33,878 nucleotides of DNA from Bacteroidota bacterium (GTDB lineage: Bacteria; Bacteroidota; Bacteroidia; Flavobacteriales; Flavobacteriaceae), in contig CANFVB010000008.1 in the NCBI GenBank assembly GCA_947450355.1, positions 1-33,878 of the forward strand. The letters are read 5' to 3'. Shown piece after piece: positions 8,319 through 17,859 of this stretch. The translations under genes were made by a program, and so were the position numbers. Each line of letters starts with the position of its first letter. Positions within the stretch are counted from its first letter, which is position 1. The notes beneath the pieces were generated by a model, which saw only the letters and a program-made list of their open reading frames with translations, searched no databases and was not told the DNA's origin.

Positions 8319-9845
8319 ATGAACACTACAAAAACAATTCAATCTGCCTTAATTTCAGTTTTTTCAAAAGACGGATTAGAGCCAATCGTAAGAAAATTAC
8401 ACGAACAAAATGTAACGCTTTATTCCACTGGAGGAACCGAAGATTTCATAAAAAACCTAGGAATCCCAGTAGTTCCTGTTGAAGATGTAACTTCTTACCC
8501 ATCCATTCTTGGTGGTCGTGTAAAAACATTGCACCCAAAAATTTTCGGAGGAATTTTGAACCGTCAAGACAATGAAAGCGACGTGCAACAAATGGAAGAA
8601 TTCAATATTCCACAGATTGATTTGGTAATTGTTGACTTATATCCCTTTGAAAAAACGGTTGCCTCGGGAGCTTCTGAAGCAGATAGTATTGAGAAAATCG
8701 ATATTGGTGGTATTTCGTTAATTCGTGCTGCCGCAAAAAATTTCAAAGACACCGTAATTGTTGCTTCAGTAAATGAATACAGCCAACTTTTAGATTTAAT
8801 TACCAATCAAAATGGCGCAACTACAGTAGAAGATAGAAAACTATTTGCTACAAAAGCATTCCACGTTTCCTCTCATTATGACGCCGCTATTTTTAATTAT
8901 TTCAATACAGATGAAACCTATTATAAAGAAAGTATTGCCAACGGTCAAGTTTTGAGATATGGAGAAAATCCGCATCAAAAAGGATATTTCTTTGGAGATT
9001 TTGACGCAATGTTTACCAAATTACACGGAAAAGAATTGTCGTATAATAATTTATTAGATGTTGATGCTGCGGTAAATTTGATATTAGAATTTAAAGATGA
9101 AAATCCAACATTTGCAATATTAAAACACAACAACGCTTGTGGATTGGCTACAAAAAACACCATGAAAGAAGCCTATTTAGCGGCTTTGGCTTGCGATCCA
9201 ACTTCTGCTTTTGGAGGTGTTTTAATTGCAAACGGAAAAATTGATGTTGCTACTGCAAATGAAATAAATTCCTTATTTTGCGAAGTGGTAATTGCTCCAA
9301 GTTATGATGAAGAAGCAATTGCGATTTTGGAACAAAAGAAAAACAGAATTATCTTGGTTCAAAAAGAAGTTGAATTACCAACAGAACAAGTTAGAACTTG
9401 CTTGAATGGACTTTTGGTTCAGGATAAAAATTATATTACAGATACTATATCTGATTTAAAAACAGTTACAATTACAGCACCAACTTCTCAAGAAATTGAA
9501 GATTTGATATTTGCTTCTAAAATTTGCAAAAACACAAAATCAAACACGATTGTTTTTGCAAAAAACAAAACCTTAATTGCTTCGGGAACAGGTCAAACCT
9601 CAAGAGTTGACGCATTGAAACAAGCAATTGAGAAGGCAAATACATTTGGTTTTGATTTGAATGGAGCCGTAATGGCAAGCGATGCTTTTTTTCCTTTTCC
9701 TGATTGTGTGGAAATTGCAAAACACGCTGGAATCACCGCCGTTATTCAACCCGGAGGTTCTATAAAGGACGAATTAAGCATAAATTATTGCAATGAAAAT
9801 AAAGTTGCAATGGTATTTACAGGAACACGTCATTTTAAACATTAA
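8319..9845 (+). CDS. purH: Bifunctional phosphoribosylaminoimidazolecarboxamide formyltransferase/IMP cyclohydrolase
   Basis: ALISVFSKDGLEPIV, STGGTEDFIKNLGIPV, RVKTLHPKIFGGIL, LRYGENPHQKGYF, LKHNNACGLA, SDAFFPFPDCVEIAKHAGITAVIQPGGSIKD. Confidence 0.98.
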   Translation: MNTTKTIQSALISVFSKDGLEPIVRKLHEQNVTLYSTGGTEDFIKNLGIPVVPVEDVTSYPSILGGRVKTLHPKIFGGILNRQDNESDVQQMEEFNIPQIDLVIVDLYPFEKTVASGASEADSIEKIDIGGISLIRAAAKNFKDTVIVASVNEYSQLLDLITNQNGATTVEDRKLFATKAFHVSSHYDAAIFNYFNTDETYYKESIANGQVLRYGENPHQKGYFFGDFDAMFTKLHGKELSYNNLLDVDAAVNLILEFKDENPTFAILKHNNACGLATKNTMKEAYLAALACDPTSAFGGVLIANGKIDVATANEINSLFCEVVIAPSYDEEAIAILEQKKNRIILVQKEVELPTEQVRTCLNGLLVQDKNYITDTISDLKTVTITAPTSQEIEDLIFASKICKNTKSNTIVFAKNKTLIASGTGQTSRVDALKQAIEKANTFGFDLNGAVMASDAFFPFPDCVEIAKHAGITAVIQPGGSIKDELSINYCNENKVAMVFTGTRHFKH

Positions 9846-9851
9846 TTTGTT

Positions 9852-9859
9852 TAACTTTG
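9852..9859 (+). promoter_or_regulatory. Putative Bacteroidota -7 element (TAACTTTG) upstream of mreB
   Basis: TAnnTTTG match in the purH-mreB intergenic region; no clear -33. Confidence 0.45.
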
Positions 9860-9901
9860 TACGTAATTTTTTTTAAACATAACTAAACCCTTAAAAGACT
9901 T

Positions 9902-10930
9902 ATGGGATTTTTTGATTTCATGACTGAGGATATCGCGATAGACCTTGGTACCGCAAACACATTAATCATTCACAACGGTAAAGTTGTCATTGATTCTCCT
10001 TCCATTGTAGCTCGTGATAGAATTTCAGGCAAAATTATTGCTGTCGGAAAAGAAGCGAATTTGATGCAAGGTAAAACTCATGAAAATATAAAAACCATTC
10101 GTCCCTTAAAAGATGGAGTTATTGCAGATTTTGATGCATCGGAAAAAATGATAAGTATGTTTATCAAAAGTATTCCTGCCTTGAAAAAAAGAATGTTTAC
10201 GCCTGCCCTTCGTATGGTGGTTTGTATTCCATCTGGAATTACAGAAGTGGAAATGCGTGCCGTTAAAGAATCTTGCGAAAGAGTAAACGGAAAAGAAGTA
10301 TATTTAATTCACGAACCAATGGCAGCCGCTATCGGAATTGGGATTGATATTATGCAACCTAAAGGAAATATGATTGTTGACATCGGTGGTGGAACAACTG
10401 AAATTGCAGTAATTGCACTTGGAGGAATTGTTTGCGATAAATCGGTGAAAATTGCAGGTGATGTTTTCACAAATGACATTGTATATTATATGCGTACGCA
10501 ACACAACTTATTTGTTGGAGAAAGTACGGCTGAAAAAATAAAAATTGAAATTGGTGCTGCCATAGAAGATTTAGAAACTCCCCCAGAAGATTATTCTGTT
10601 CAAGGGCGTGATTTATTGACAGGAAAACCAAAACAAGTTGTTGTTTCTTATAGAGAAATTGCAAAAGCATTGGACAAATCGATTCAAAGAATTGAAGATG
10701 CAGTAATGGAAACATTATCTCAAACACCCCCAGAATTAGCAGCCGATATTTACAATACAGGTATTTATCTTGCAGGTGGTGGTTCAATGTTGCGCGGTTT
10801 GGATAAAAGGATTTCTCAAAAAACAGATTTACCTGTATATATTGCTGAAGATCCTTTAAGAGCGGTTGTTCGAGGAACCGGAATGGCGTTGAAAGACATT
10901 CCAAGATTTAGAAGTATTTTAATAAAATAA
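9902..10930 (+). CDS. mreB: Rod shape-determining protein MreB
   Basis: AIDLGTANTLI, VVCIPSGITEVEMRAVKESCE, HEPMAAAIGIGIDI, MIVDIGGGTTEIAVIALGGIV, GTGMALKD. Confidence 0.99.
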   Translation: MGFFDFMTEDIAIDLGTANTLIIHNGKVVIDSPSIVARDRISGKIIAVGKEANLMQGKTHENIKTIRPLKDGVIADFDASEKMISMFIKSIPALKKRMFTPALRMVVCIPSGITEVEMRAVKESCERVNGKEVYLIHEPMAAAIGIGIDIMQPKGNMIVDIGGGTTEIAVIALGGIVCDKSVKIAGDVFTNDIVYYMRTQHNLFVGESTAEKIKIEIGAAIEDLETPPEDYSVQGRDLLTGKPKQVVVSYREIAKALDKSIQRIEDAVMETLSQTPPELAADIYNTGIYLAGGGSMLRGLDKRISQKTDLPVYIAEDPLRAVVRGTGMALKDIPRFRSILIK

Positions 10931-10942
10931 TACGCATAGTAG

Positions 10943-11767
10943 ATGCAGCAAATATTCAATTTTATATTTAAAAACAGTAATCGCTTGCTGTTTTTGCTGC
11001 TTTTGTTAGTTTCGTTAGTCTTAACAATTCAATCGCATTCTTTTCATAGAAGCAAGGTCATTTCATCTGCCAATTTTCTTAGTGGTGGTGTTTATGAACG
11101 AATTAATCGTGTAAGTGAATACCTAAATTTACAAACTCAAAATGAAATTCTTGCAACAGAAAATGCACGTTTGAAAAGCTTATTATTCAACATCAAAGAT
11201 TCCACTTTAGTTCCAAAAATTGATAGTATAAAAGGAGTGGACAAAGTAAATATTATTGTTTCAAAAGTGATTCATAATTCTTACAATGTCTATGAAAATT
11301 ACATTACCATAAATAGTGGAGAAAAAGCTGGAATTAAAGCCGATATGGGCGTTATAAATAGTTTAGGAATCGTAGGGATTGTAGATAAAACTTCTCAAAA
11401 TTATGCTACGATTGTAAGTATTTTAAATCGAAAATCTCAAATTAACGCTAAAATTAAGAAAACAAATCATTTCGGTTCCCTAATTTGGGACGGAAAAAGT
11501 ACTGGATTTGTTCAGCTAATTGATGTTCCAAGATTAGCAGCTATTAGAAAAGGAGATACCATTGTAACTGGCGGACAATCGGTTATTTTCCCAGAAAACA
11601 TCAATATTGGTACCATCGATAAAATTTACATTGACAATCAAACCAATTACTATACTCTTAATGTGAAATTGTTTAATGATATGACCAATTTGGGTCACGT
11701 GTATATTATTAAAAGTAAAAATCGAGAGGAAATTATTAATTTAGAGAAAGAAACGAAAAATGAATAG
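10943..11767 (+). CDS. mreC: Rod shape-determining protein MreC
   Basis: N-terminal TM, coiled region, MreC beta domain (NYITINSGEKAGIKADMGVINSLGIVGIV); position after mreB. Confidence 0.95.
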   Translation: MQQIFNFIFKNSNRLLFLLLLLVSLVLTIQSHSFHRSKVISSANFLSGGVYERINRVSEYLNLQTQNEILATENARLKSLLFNIKDSTLVPKIDSIKGVDKVNIIVSKVIHNSYNVYENYITINSGEKAGIKADMGVINSLGIVGIVDKTSQNYATIVSILNRKSQINAKIKKTNHFGSLIWDGKSTGFVQLIDVPRLAAIRKGDTIVTGGQSVIFPENINIGTIDKIYIDNQTNYYTLNVKLFNDMTNLGHVYIIKSKNREEIINLEKETKNE

Positions 11768-12266
11768 TGCTGTCATAATGAATTTCGTTCGGTTTTTCTT
11801 GTTGCTTACCGCACAGATCGTTATCTTCAATAATATTGATTTATTTGGTTATATAAACCCATTTCCATACATCCTTTTTATAATTTTATATCCTGTAAAC
11901 GGAAATAAACCAATGCTGATTATTTCAAGTTTTTTATTAGGAATCACAATGGATTTATTTAGTAATTCTGGCGGAGTTCACGCAGCATCTTGTTTGATAT
12001 TAGCCTATTCAAGACCGTATCTTTTTAAATTTGCATTTGGATTAAGTTATGAATATCAAACTGTTAGAATCAATGATGTCTTGACTCCAGAACGATTTTC
12101 GTTTTTATTACTCGCTGTAATTGTGCATCATTTTACACTATTTATATTGGAAGTTTTTCAATTGAGTTCACTTTGGGATATTCTACTTAGAACCATTCTT
12201 GGAACCCTATTTACATTGCTAATGTGCATCGTCTTAATCTATATTTTTAAGCCAAGTCGAAGATGA
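11760..12266 (+). CDS. mreD: Rod shape-determining protein MreD
   Basis: Small multi-TM protein between mreC and mrdA, overlapping both. Confidence 0.9.
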   Translation: MNSAVIMNFVRFFLLLTAQIVIFNNIDLFGYINPFPYILFIILYPVNGNKPMLIISSFLLGITMDLFSNSGGVHAASCLILAYSRPYLFKFAFGLSYEYQTVRINDVLTPERFSFLLLAVIVHHFTLFILEVFQLSSLWDILLRTILGTLFTLLMCIVLIYIFKPSRR

Positions 12267-14197
12267 GAAAAGCGTTACTTCCCTTAATTATTATCATTGC
12301 AACTTCCTTGCTTTTGATACGTATTTTTTATCTTCAAGTTGTCAATGACACCTTCAAATTAAAATCGGATAATAACGCCATCAAGATAAAATATGACTAT
12401 CCTGAAAGAGGTTATATTTATGATAGGTTCGGAAAATTGTTGGTTGCCAATCAGCCTTCTTATGATATAATGGTCATTCCACGTGACATAAAAAAAATTG
12501 ATACCACTGAATTTTGTCAATTATTAAATATTACAAATGCATATTTCATTGAAAGAATGGCAAAAGCCAAAATTTATAGTCCCAGACTTCCGTCAGTTTT
12601 TTTACCGCAATTGAATAAGTTAGAATATGCTGCCTTTCAAGAAAAAATACGAAAATTTGAAGGTTTCTATATTCAAAAACGTTCTTTAAGAGATTATCAA
12701 GTTTCGGTAGGAGCCAATGTTTTCGGGTTTATTACACAAGCAAGTGAAAAAGAAGTTGCAAAAAATCCTTACTATAATAGCGGTGATTTAATTGGAAAAC
12801 AAGGTGTTGAACAAAGTTACGAAATCACATTGCGTGGTGTAAAAGGAGTAAAATACATTCAAAAAGATAAGTATAACAGAGAAATTGGTTCTTATAAAGA
12901 AGGAAAATACGATACTATTGCCGTTCAAGGTGAAGATATTAACTTGTCTATTTCGGCAGAATTGCAAAAATATGGAGAAGAATTAATGGTAAATAAAAGA
13001 GGTGGAATCGTTGCAATTGAACCATCAACTGGTGAAATTTTATCATTAGTAACTGCCCCTTCTTATGATCCTTCCATTCTTGTTGGAAGACAACGTTCAA
13101 AAAACTACACTTTATTGTATCGCGATTCTATTGCAAAACCACTTTTTGACAGAGGATTATTAGCAGAATATCCGCCAGGTTCTCCTTTCAAAATTATGAC
13201 CGGACTTGTTGGACTTCAAGAAAAAGTTATTGATGTTAATACAACTTTCATCTGTAATCACGGATTTTCTTATGCCAGAGGTCGATTTCAAGGATGTCAC
13301 TGTGGCGGAGGAGTTCGAGATATGCACGTAGGAATTTACAAATCTTGTAACGCCTATTTTTCAAATGTTTACTTACGAACTATCGCAAAATATGTAAAAC
13401 CTACTTATGCAGTTGATGTATGGAGTAATCATATAAAGAGTTTCGGTTTGGGACAATTTATGGGATATGATTTACCAATTGGTAAGAAAGGAAAGATACC
13501 AAATTCAAAAACCTATAAAAAAATGTATCCTGATTGGGGTTGGAGTGGAAAAACAATTATATCAAATGCAATTGGTCAAGGTGAAGTTTTGATGACACCA
13601 ATTCAATTGGCAAATATGATGGCTGCCGTTGCAAATCGCGGCTATTATTATACCCCTCATATTATCAAAAAAATTGAAGGAGAAGTTATAGATAAAAAAT
13701 TTAGAACAAAACATGTAACCACAATTGACAAAAACCATTTTGCCCCGATGATTGAGGGTTTATTTGATGTTTACAATTTAGGAACTGCCTATGCTCTTAA
13801 AGTTGAAGGAATAGACATTTGTGGAAAAACTGGAACGGCCGAAAATTTTGCAAAAATTGGTGGTATCAGAACAAAAATGGAAGACCATTCCATATTTGTA
13901 GCTTTTGCACCTAAAGATAATCCTAAAATAGCAATCGCTGTTATGATTGAAAATGGAGGTTTTGGAGCTACAATTGCTGGTCCAATTGCCAGTTTAATGA
14001 TAGAAAAATACCTCAGAAAAAAAATCACAAGAACTGATTTAGAAACACGAGTACTTAATACAAGTTTACAAGGCAGATATGCCAAATTAGGGGGACTTTC
14101 TGAAGTTGTTAAATTAGAATTACGAAAAAAAGATTCCATTTTGAAAAGCAAAACTACCGTTCCAAAACTAAAGACAGAACCTTTAAAACAAAATTAA
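12263..14197 (+). CDS. mrdA: Penicillin-binding protein 2 (peptidoglycan transpeptidase)
   Basis: YDRFGKLLVANQPSYDIMVIP, EPSTGEILSLVTAPSYDPS, GSPFKIMTGLVGLQ, KSCNAYF (SxN), GKTGTAEN (KTG). Confidence 0.97.
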   Translation: MRKALLPLIIIIATSLLLIRIFYLQVVNDTFKLKSDNNAIKIKYDYPERGYIYDRFGKLLVANQPSYDIMVIPRDIKKIDTTEFCQLLNITNAYFIERMAKAKIYSPRLPSVFLPQLNKLEYAAFQEKIRKFEGFYIQKRSLRDYQVSVGANVFGFITQASEKEVAKNPYYNSGDLIGKQGVEQSYEITLRGVKGVKYIQKDKYNREIGSYKEGKYDTIAVQGEDINLSISAELQKYGEELMVNKRGGIVAIEPSTGEILSLVTAPSYDPSILVGRQRSKNYTLLYRDSIAKPLFDRGLLAEYPPGSPFKIMTGLVGLQEKVIDVNTTFICNHGFSYARGRFQGCHCGGGVRDMHVGIYKSCNAYFSNVYLRTIAKYVKPTYAVDVWSNHIKSFGLGQFMGYDLPIGKKGKIPNSKTYKKMYPDWGWSGKTIISNAIGQGEVLMTPIQLANMMAAVANRGYYYTPHIIKKIEGEVIDKKFRTKHVTTIDKNHFAPMIEGLFDVYNLGTAYALKVEGIDICGKTGTAENFAKIGGIRTKMEDHSIFVAFAPKDNPKIAIAVMIENGGFGATIAGPIASLMIEKYLRKKITRTDLETRVLNTSLQGRYAKLGGLSEVVKLELRKKDSILKSKTTVPKLKTEPLKQN

Positions 14198-14214
14198 TTC
14201 GATATTAATTTCAA

Positions 14215-15477
14215 ATGAAAAACCAAAGCGTAACGAGTAACTTAGATTGGATTAGTGTAACTATCTATATTATTTTAGTAATATTAGGTTGGTTGAACAT
14301 TTATTCCTCTTCCCTTTCTTCTTCTGTTGAAGACGCTTCTTTATTTGATTTCAGTCAGATTTACGGTAAACAAATGATGTTTATTTTCTTTACCATTCCA
14401 CTGGTATTTATGATTTTAGCAATCGACGGAAAGTTTTATGAGAAATATTCAAGTGTGATTTTCGGAGGAGCTTTAGTATTATTAGCGGGATTATTTGTTG
14501 CTGGAAAAACAATTGCGGGACAAAGATGTTGGTATGCGATTGGAGGATTTACAATTCAACCATCTGAATTTGCAAAAGCGGCAACAGCATTGGCTCTAGC
14601 CAAATATTTAAGCGATGTTCAAGTCAATTTAAAAGACGTAAATAGACAAATTCAAGCGTTAGTTATCGTCTTCCTTCCAGTAATGTTAATTTTACCGCAA
14701 CCCGATCCAGGAAGCGCCTTGATTTATAGTATTTTCATCGTTGTTTTATACAGAGAAGGATTGCCTTCTTGGTATGTTTGGACTGGGTTTATAGCCATTT
14801 TATTATTTGTTTTATCATTAATTTTCGAGCCTTGGGCAGTCGCTTTAATGGCTTTAATTGTGATTTGTATTATTTATATTAAAAGCAGATTAGGAAATAG
14901 AAATATCATTGCAAGTGCCTTAATTTTCGTGATGATTTCTGGATTTGTATTTTCTGTAGATTATGTTTTTGACCACGTTTTTAAACAACACCACAGAGAT
15001 CGTTTCAATATATTATTAGGGAAAGAAGTCGATATGAAAGGTATTGGTTACAATACAAATCAGTCGGAAATTGCCATTGGCTCTGGAGGTTGGTTTGGAA
15101 AAGGATTCCTTGAAGGCACCCAAACTAAAGGAGGATTTGTCCCTGAACAACACACCGATTATATTTTTACAACTGTTGGTGAAGAATGGGGTTTCCTTGG
15201 TTCTCTTATTGTAATCGGATTGTTTTTAGGACTATTTTTGAGGATAATTTACCTCGCCGAAAGGCAAAAAACTAAATTCAGTAGGGTTTACGGACAATGT
15301 GTTGCAGGAATTTTGTTCATACATTTCTTTGTGAATATCGCAATGGTTGCAGGTATATTTCCAACTATTGGGGTGCCGCTTCCTTTCTTTTCTTATGGAG
15401 GTTCAGGGCTTTGGGGATTCACCATTTTATTATTTATATTTCTAAAAATGGATGCCAATAAAGTGAATGAGTGGTAG
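14215..15477 (+). CDS. rodA: Rod shape-determining protein RodA (SEDS)
   Basis: SEDS motifs: QPSEFAKAATALALAKYLS, QPDPGSALIY, FVPEQHTDYIFTTVGEEWGFLG, PTIGVPLPFFSYGGSGL. Confidence 0.97.
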   Translation: MKNQSVTSNLDWISVTIYIILVILGWLNIYSSSLSSSVEDASLFDFSQIYGKQMMFIFFTIPLVFMILAIDGKFYEKYSSVIFGGALVLLAGLFVAGKTIAGQRCWYAIGGFTIQPSEFAKAATALALAKYLSDVQVNLKDVNRQIQALVIVFLPVMLILPQPDPGSALIYSIFIVVLYREGLPSWYVWTGFIAILLFVLSLIFEPWAVALMALIVICIIYIKSRLGNRNIIASALIFVMISGFVFSVDYVFDHVFKQHHRDRFNILLGKEVDMKGIGYNTNQSEIAIGSGGWFGKGFLEGTQTKGGFVPEQHTDYIFTTVGEEWGFLGSLIVIGLFLGLFLRIIYLAERQKTKFSRVYGQCVAGILFIHFFVNIAMVAGIFPTIGVPLPFFSYGGSGLWGFTILLFIFLKMDANKVNEW

Positions 15478-15493
15478 ATGATTCACTGAAAAA

Positions 15494-15676
15494 AACACAG
15501 ATTTCACAAATTAACACAGATTCATTTAGCAAATTGTAAAATATGAGTTTGTAAAATATAGCTTAATAATACAGAGTTATTAGACTAATCAAATAATTAT
15601 AATGGTTGTAAATACTAAAAAATAAATTTCACAAATTGACACAAAAAAATCTGTGAAAATTTGTGAAATCTGTGTT
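15494..15676. repeat. 29-nt imperfect inverted repeat (two mismatches) flanking a 125-nt AT-rich segment
   Basis: AACACAGATTTCACAAATTAACACAGATT (15494-15522) versus AATCTGTGAAAATTTGTGAAATCTGTGTT (15648-15676). Confidence 0.85.
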
Positions 15677-15718
15677 ATACTATTTCAAGCGAAGCCTCAA
15701 TAAATCATAATTATTACT

Positions 15719-16513
15719 TTAAAATGCCCACGCTTTATAATCGCTTTTTCGTTCTAAATCATTTTCAATAGCGTCATTCAATTGTGGAAAAAAGTCAATT
15801 CCTGTCATTTTCTCAATAGCATCTACAGAAACCACAAACGTATTTAAAGGTGCTTTACTTTTTACACTTGGCATTAAGAAGGCAACCATTTTATACTTTC
15901 CTTTATAATTACAAAAAAGTACTTTATAAAAATAATTAGGAATTGCAACCTTTTCAAAACCAATTGTAGGCAATCCTTTTTGAAGAATTCCGCCAGTTAC
16001 AACATAAATTCCATTGTATTTTTGTGCCCAATATCTTGTTTTTTCTTCTAATTGTTTCCAAATCCCATCATTGAAATTATGCTTTTGAGGCGAAATATTA
16101 GAAGTGAAAAAAGTTTCATCATATGCTGATTTAGAAAATCTCATATCTGCGGCAGCGCACAAATGTCCTCGATCATATCCTGATTTTATGTAATTTTTGG
16201 ATTGGGCAGATTCGGTATTGACTTTTGGGTCGTCAATAAATCTTGGTCTTTTGAAATGTCCAATTCCTTCACCCGAACTTCTCAAAAAATAAGAAACCCA
16301 TTCTGCTTGTTCATATATTTCGTTATACGAAAGCGCATAATACGTGTGTTTAATGATTTGATGCGTGGTTGAAGTTGGCAAATAGGCAAAAGGAGATTGC
16401 TGAATATTTGGATTTATTGGATTGCTCTTATTACCGATTGTTGCAAATGAATAAAAGACAATACTCAGTAGGATTATAAAGGAAATAACACTATAAAATT
16501 TGATTTGTTTCAT
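15719..16513 (-). CDS. DNA/RNA non-specific endonuclease (NUC family)
   Basis: SGYDRGHLCAAADMRFSKSAYDETFFTSNISPQKHNFNDGIWKQLEEKTR: DRGH active site plus downstream N; N-terminal signal/TM segment. Confidence 0.95.
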   Translation of the reverse strand: MKQIKFYSVISFIILLSIVFYSFATIGNKSNPINPNIQQSPFAYLPTSTTHQIIKHTYYALSYNEIYEQAEWVSYFLRSSGEGIGHFKRPRFIDDPKVNTESAQSKNYIKSGYDRGHLCAAADMRFSKSAYDETFFTSNISPQKHNFNDGIWKQLEEKTRYWAQKYNGIYVVTGGILQKGLPTIGFEKVAIPNYFYKVLFCNYKGKYKMVAFLMPSVKSKAPLNTFVVSVDAIEKMTGIDFFPQLNDAIENDLERKSDYKAWAF

Positions 16514-16531
16514 ATATTAAATGTAAAAAAA

Positions 16532-16876
16532 TTATTTTTCATCCTTTGAAAAACCGTACATTATTGATTGCAAAAGTGAAAGTACAACACTGAAAAGTAA
16601 AGCTGTCCAAAAAGAATCTACGGTAAAACCTCCAACAATTTCAGAACATAATAAAATGATAATCGCATTTATTGCCAAGAGAAACAATCCTAAAGTAAAA
16701 ATTGTTACGGGAAGTGTAAACAGGATTAAAATTGGTTTTACAAATATATTTAACAACCCTAAAACAATGGCTACTATTATAGAAGTTGAAAAATTTACCA
16801 CGTGAACGCCTTTCATAAAATGAGAAATCAGCATCACTAATACAGCAGTAATCAGTATTCTAAAAAGTATTTTCAT
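16532..16876 (-). CDS. Small four-TM protein of the YvlD/phage-holin family IV type
   Basis: GLLNIFVKPILILFTLPVTIFTLGLFLLAINAIIILLCSEIVGGFTVDSFWTALLFSVVLSL is characteristic of this family. Confidence 0.88.
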   Translation of the reverse strand: MKILFRILITAVLVMLISHFMKGVHVVNFSTSIIVAIVLGLLNIFVKPILILFTLPVTIFTLGLFLLAINAIIILLCSEIVGGFTVDSFWTALLFSVVLSLLQSIMYGFSKDEK

Positions 16877-16933
16877 CGGAATATCGAATTTAAATGAGAT
16901 ATAAATTTATGAAATAAAAATTGATTCTTAAGC

Positions 16934-17728
16934 TTATTTCAGAAATTTCAATGTCAATTCTAAAAATTCTTGCGGTTTTTCGGCGTGAAGCCAATGCCCA
17001 ACATTTGGTATTGTGTCGAATGCAACTTTTGGAAAATGTTGTTTTATAGCATCAAAATCAGAATCTAAAATGTAATTTGAATTACCACCTCGTATAAATA
17101 ATGTTGGGTTTTCAAATCGTGCATTTTCTGGAAGTGCAGTTCCTATTTGGTCGATTTGGTTGTTGAAAACCGCCAAATTAAAACGAAATGCCAATTGTCC
17201 GGGTTCAACCCAATACAAACTTTTTAATAGAAATTGGCGGGTGCCAAAATCTGAAATGTATTTGGAGAGAATTTCCTCGACTTCGCCCCTACTTGGTTTT
17301 ATTGAAAAATCTACTGCGTTCAAACCTTCCAAAATAGATTGATGGTGTTGCGGATAAAATTTTGAACCGATGTCTGCAACTATTAATTTGTTGACCAATT
17401 CCGGATATTTTGTTGCCAAAAGCATCGCAACTTTTCCACCCATTGAATGTCCGATGCAATCAGTTTTTTCTAAATTATTGGCTTTGCAATAGTCTAAAAC
17501 GTCCTGAACCATTACGTCATAATTGAAAATTTCAGAATGAAAACTTCGTCCGTGGTTGCGTAAATCCAATAGATGCACTTGGAATCCTTCTTGTGCGTAT
17601 TGCGTTCCAAGGGTTTTCCAATTATCTGCCATTCCAAGAAATCCGTGGAGAATTAAAAGTGGTTTAACCACCGAAGTGGGAACTGAAACCGGTGGCATAA
17701 TAATGCTATTTAATATTGTTGTTGCCAT
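16934..17728 (-). CDS. Alpha/beta-fold hydrolase (YbfF-like)
   Basis: LLILHGFLGMADNWKTLG, HLLDLRNHGRSFHS, CIGHSMGGKVAMLLA, FIRGGNSNYI, VGHWLHAEKPQEF. Confidence 0.92.
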   Translation of the reverse strand: MATTILNSIIMPPVSVPTSVVKPLLILHGFLGMADNWKTLGTQYAQEGFQVHLLDLRNHGRSFHSEIFNYDVMVQDVLDYCKANNLEKTDCIGHSMGGKVAMLLATKYPELVNKLIVADIGSKFYPQHHQSILEGLNAVDFSIKPSRGEVEEILSKYISDFGTRQFLLKSLYWVEPGQLAFRFNLAVFNNQIDQIGTALPENARFENPTLFIRGGNSNYILDSDFDAIKQHFPKVAFDTIPNVGHWLHAEKPQEFLELTLKFLK

Positions 17729-17771
17729 TTTTAAAATTCAATTTTGAAACGAAATTATGATATTTGTTCGG

Positions 17772-17857
17772 ATTTGCGTGAGGGACGGAAGTGGAAATCC
17801 CACGCTTTTGGGCGTGGATTGTAGCGGACTGCCCGACCCTTGTGGTCACGCCCAAAT
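17772..17857 (-). repeat. REP-like structured interspersed repeat between pdxJ and the hydrolase gene
   Basis: Outer arms ATTTGCGTGA...TCACGCCCAAAT, inner hairpin AATCCCACGC-TTTT-GGGCGTGGATT, conserved-looking blocks GAGGGACGGAAGTGG and TGTAGCGGACTGCCCGACCC. The core occurs exactly at 29930-29956 in reverse complement. Confidence 0.75.
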
Positions 17858-17859
17858 TA

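Noticed and set aside
10467-10904. 145-aa minus-strand ORF inside mreB
   Set aside because: Antisense to a highly conserved gene, Leu/Phe/Gln-rich shadow composition, no domain recognisable.
13789-14151. 120-aa minus-strand ORF inside mrdA
   Set aside because: Antisense shadow of the conserved transpeptidase domain region; no family resemblance.
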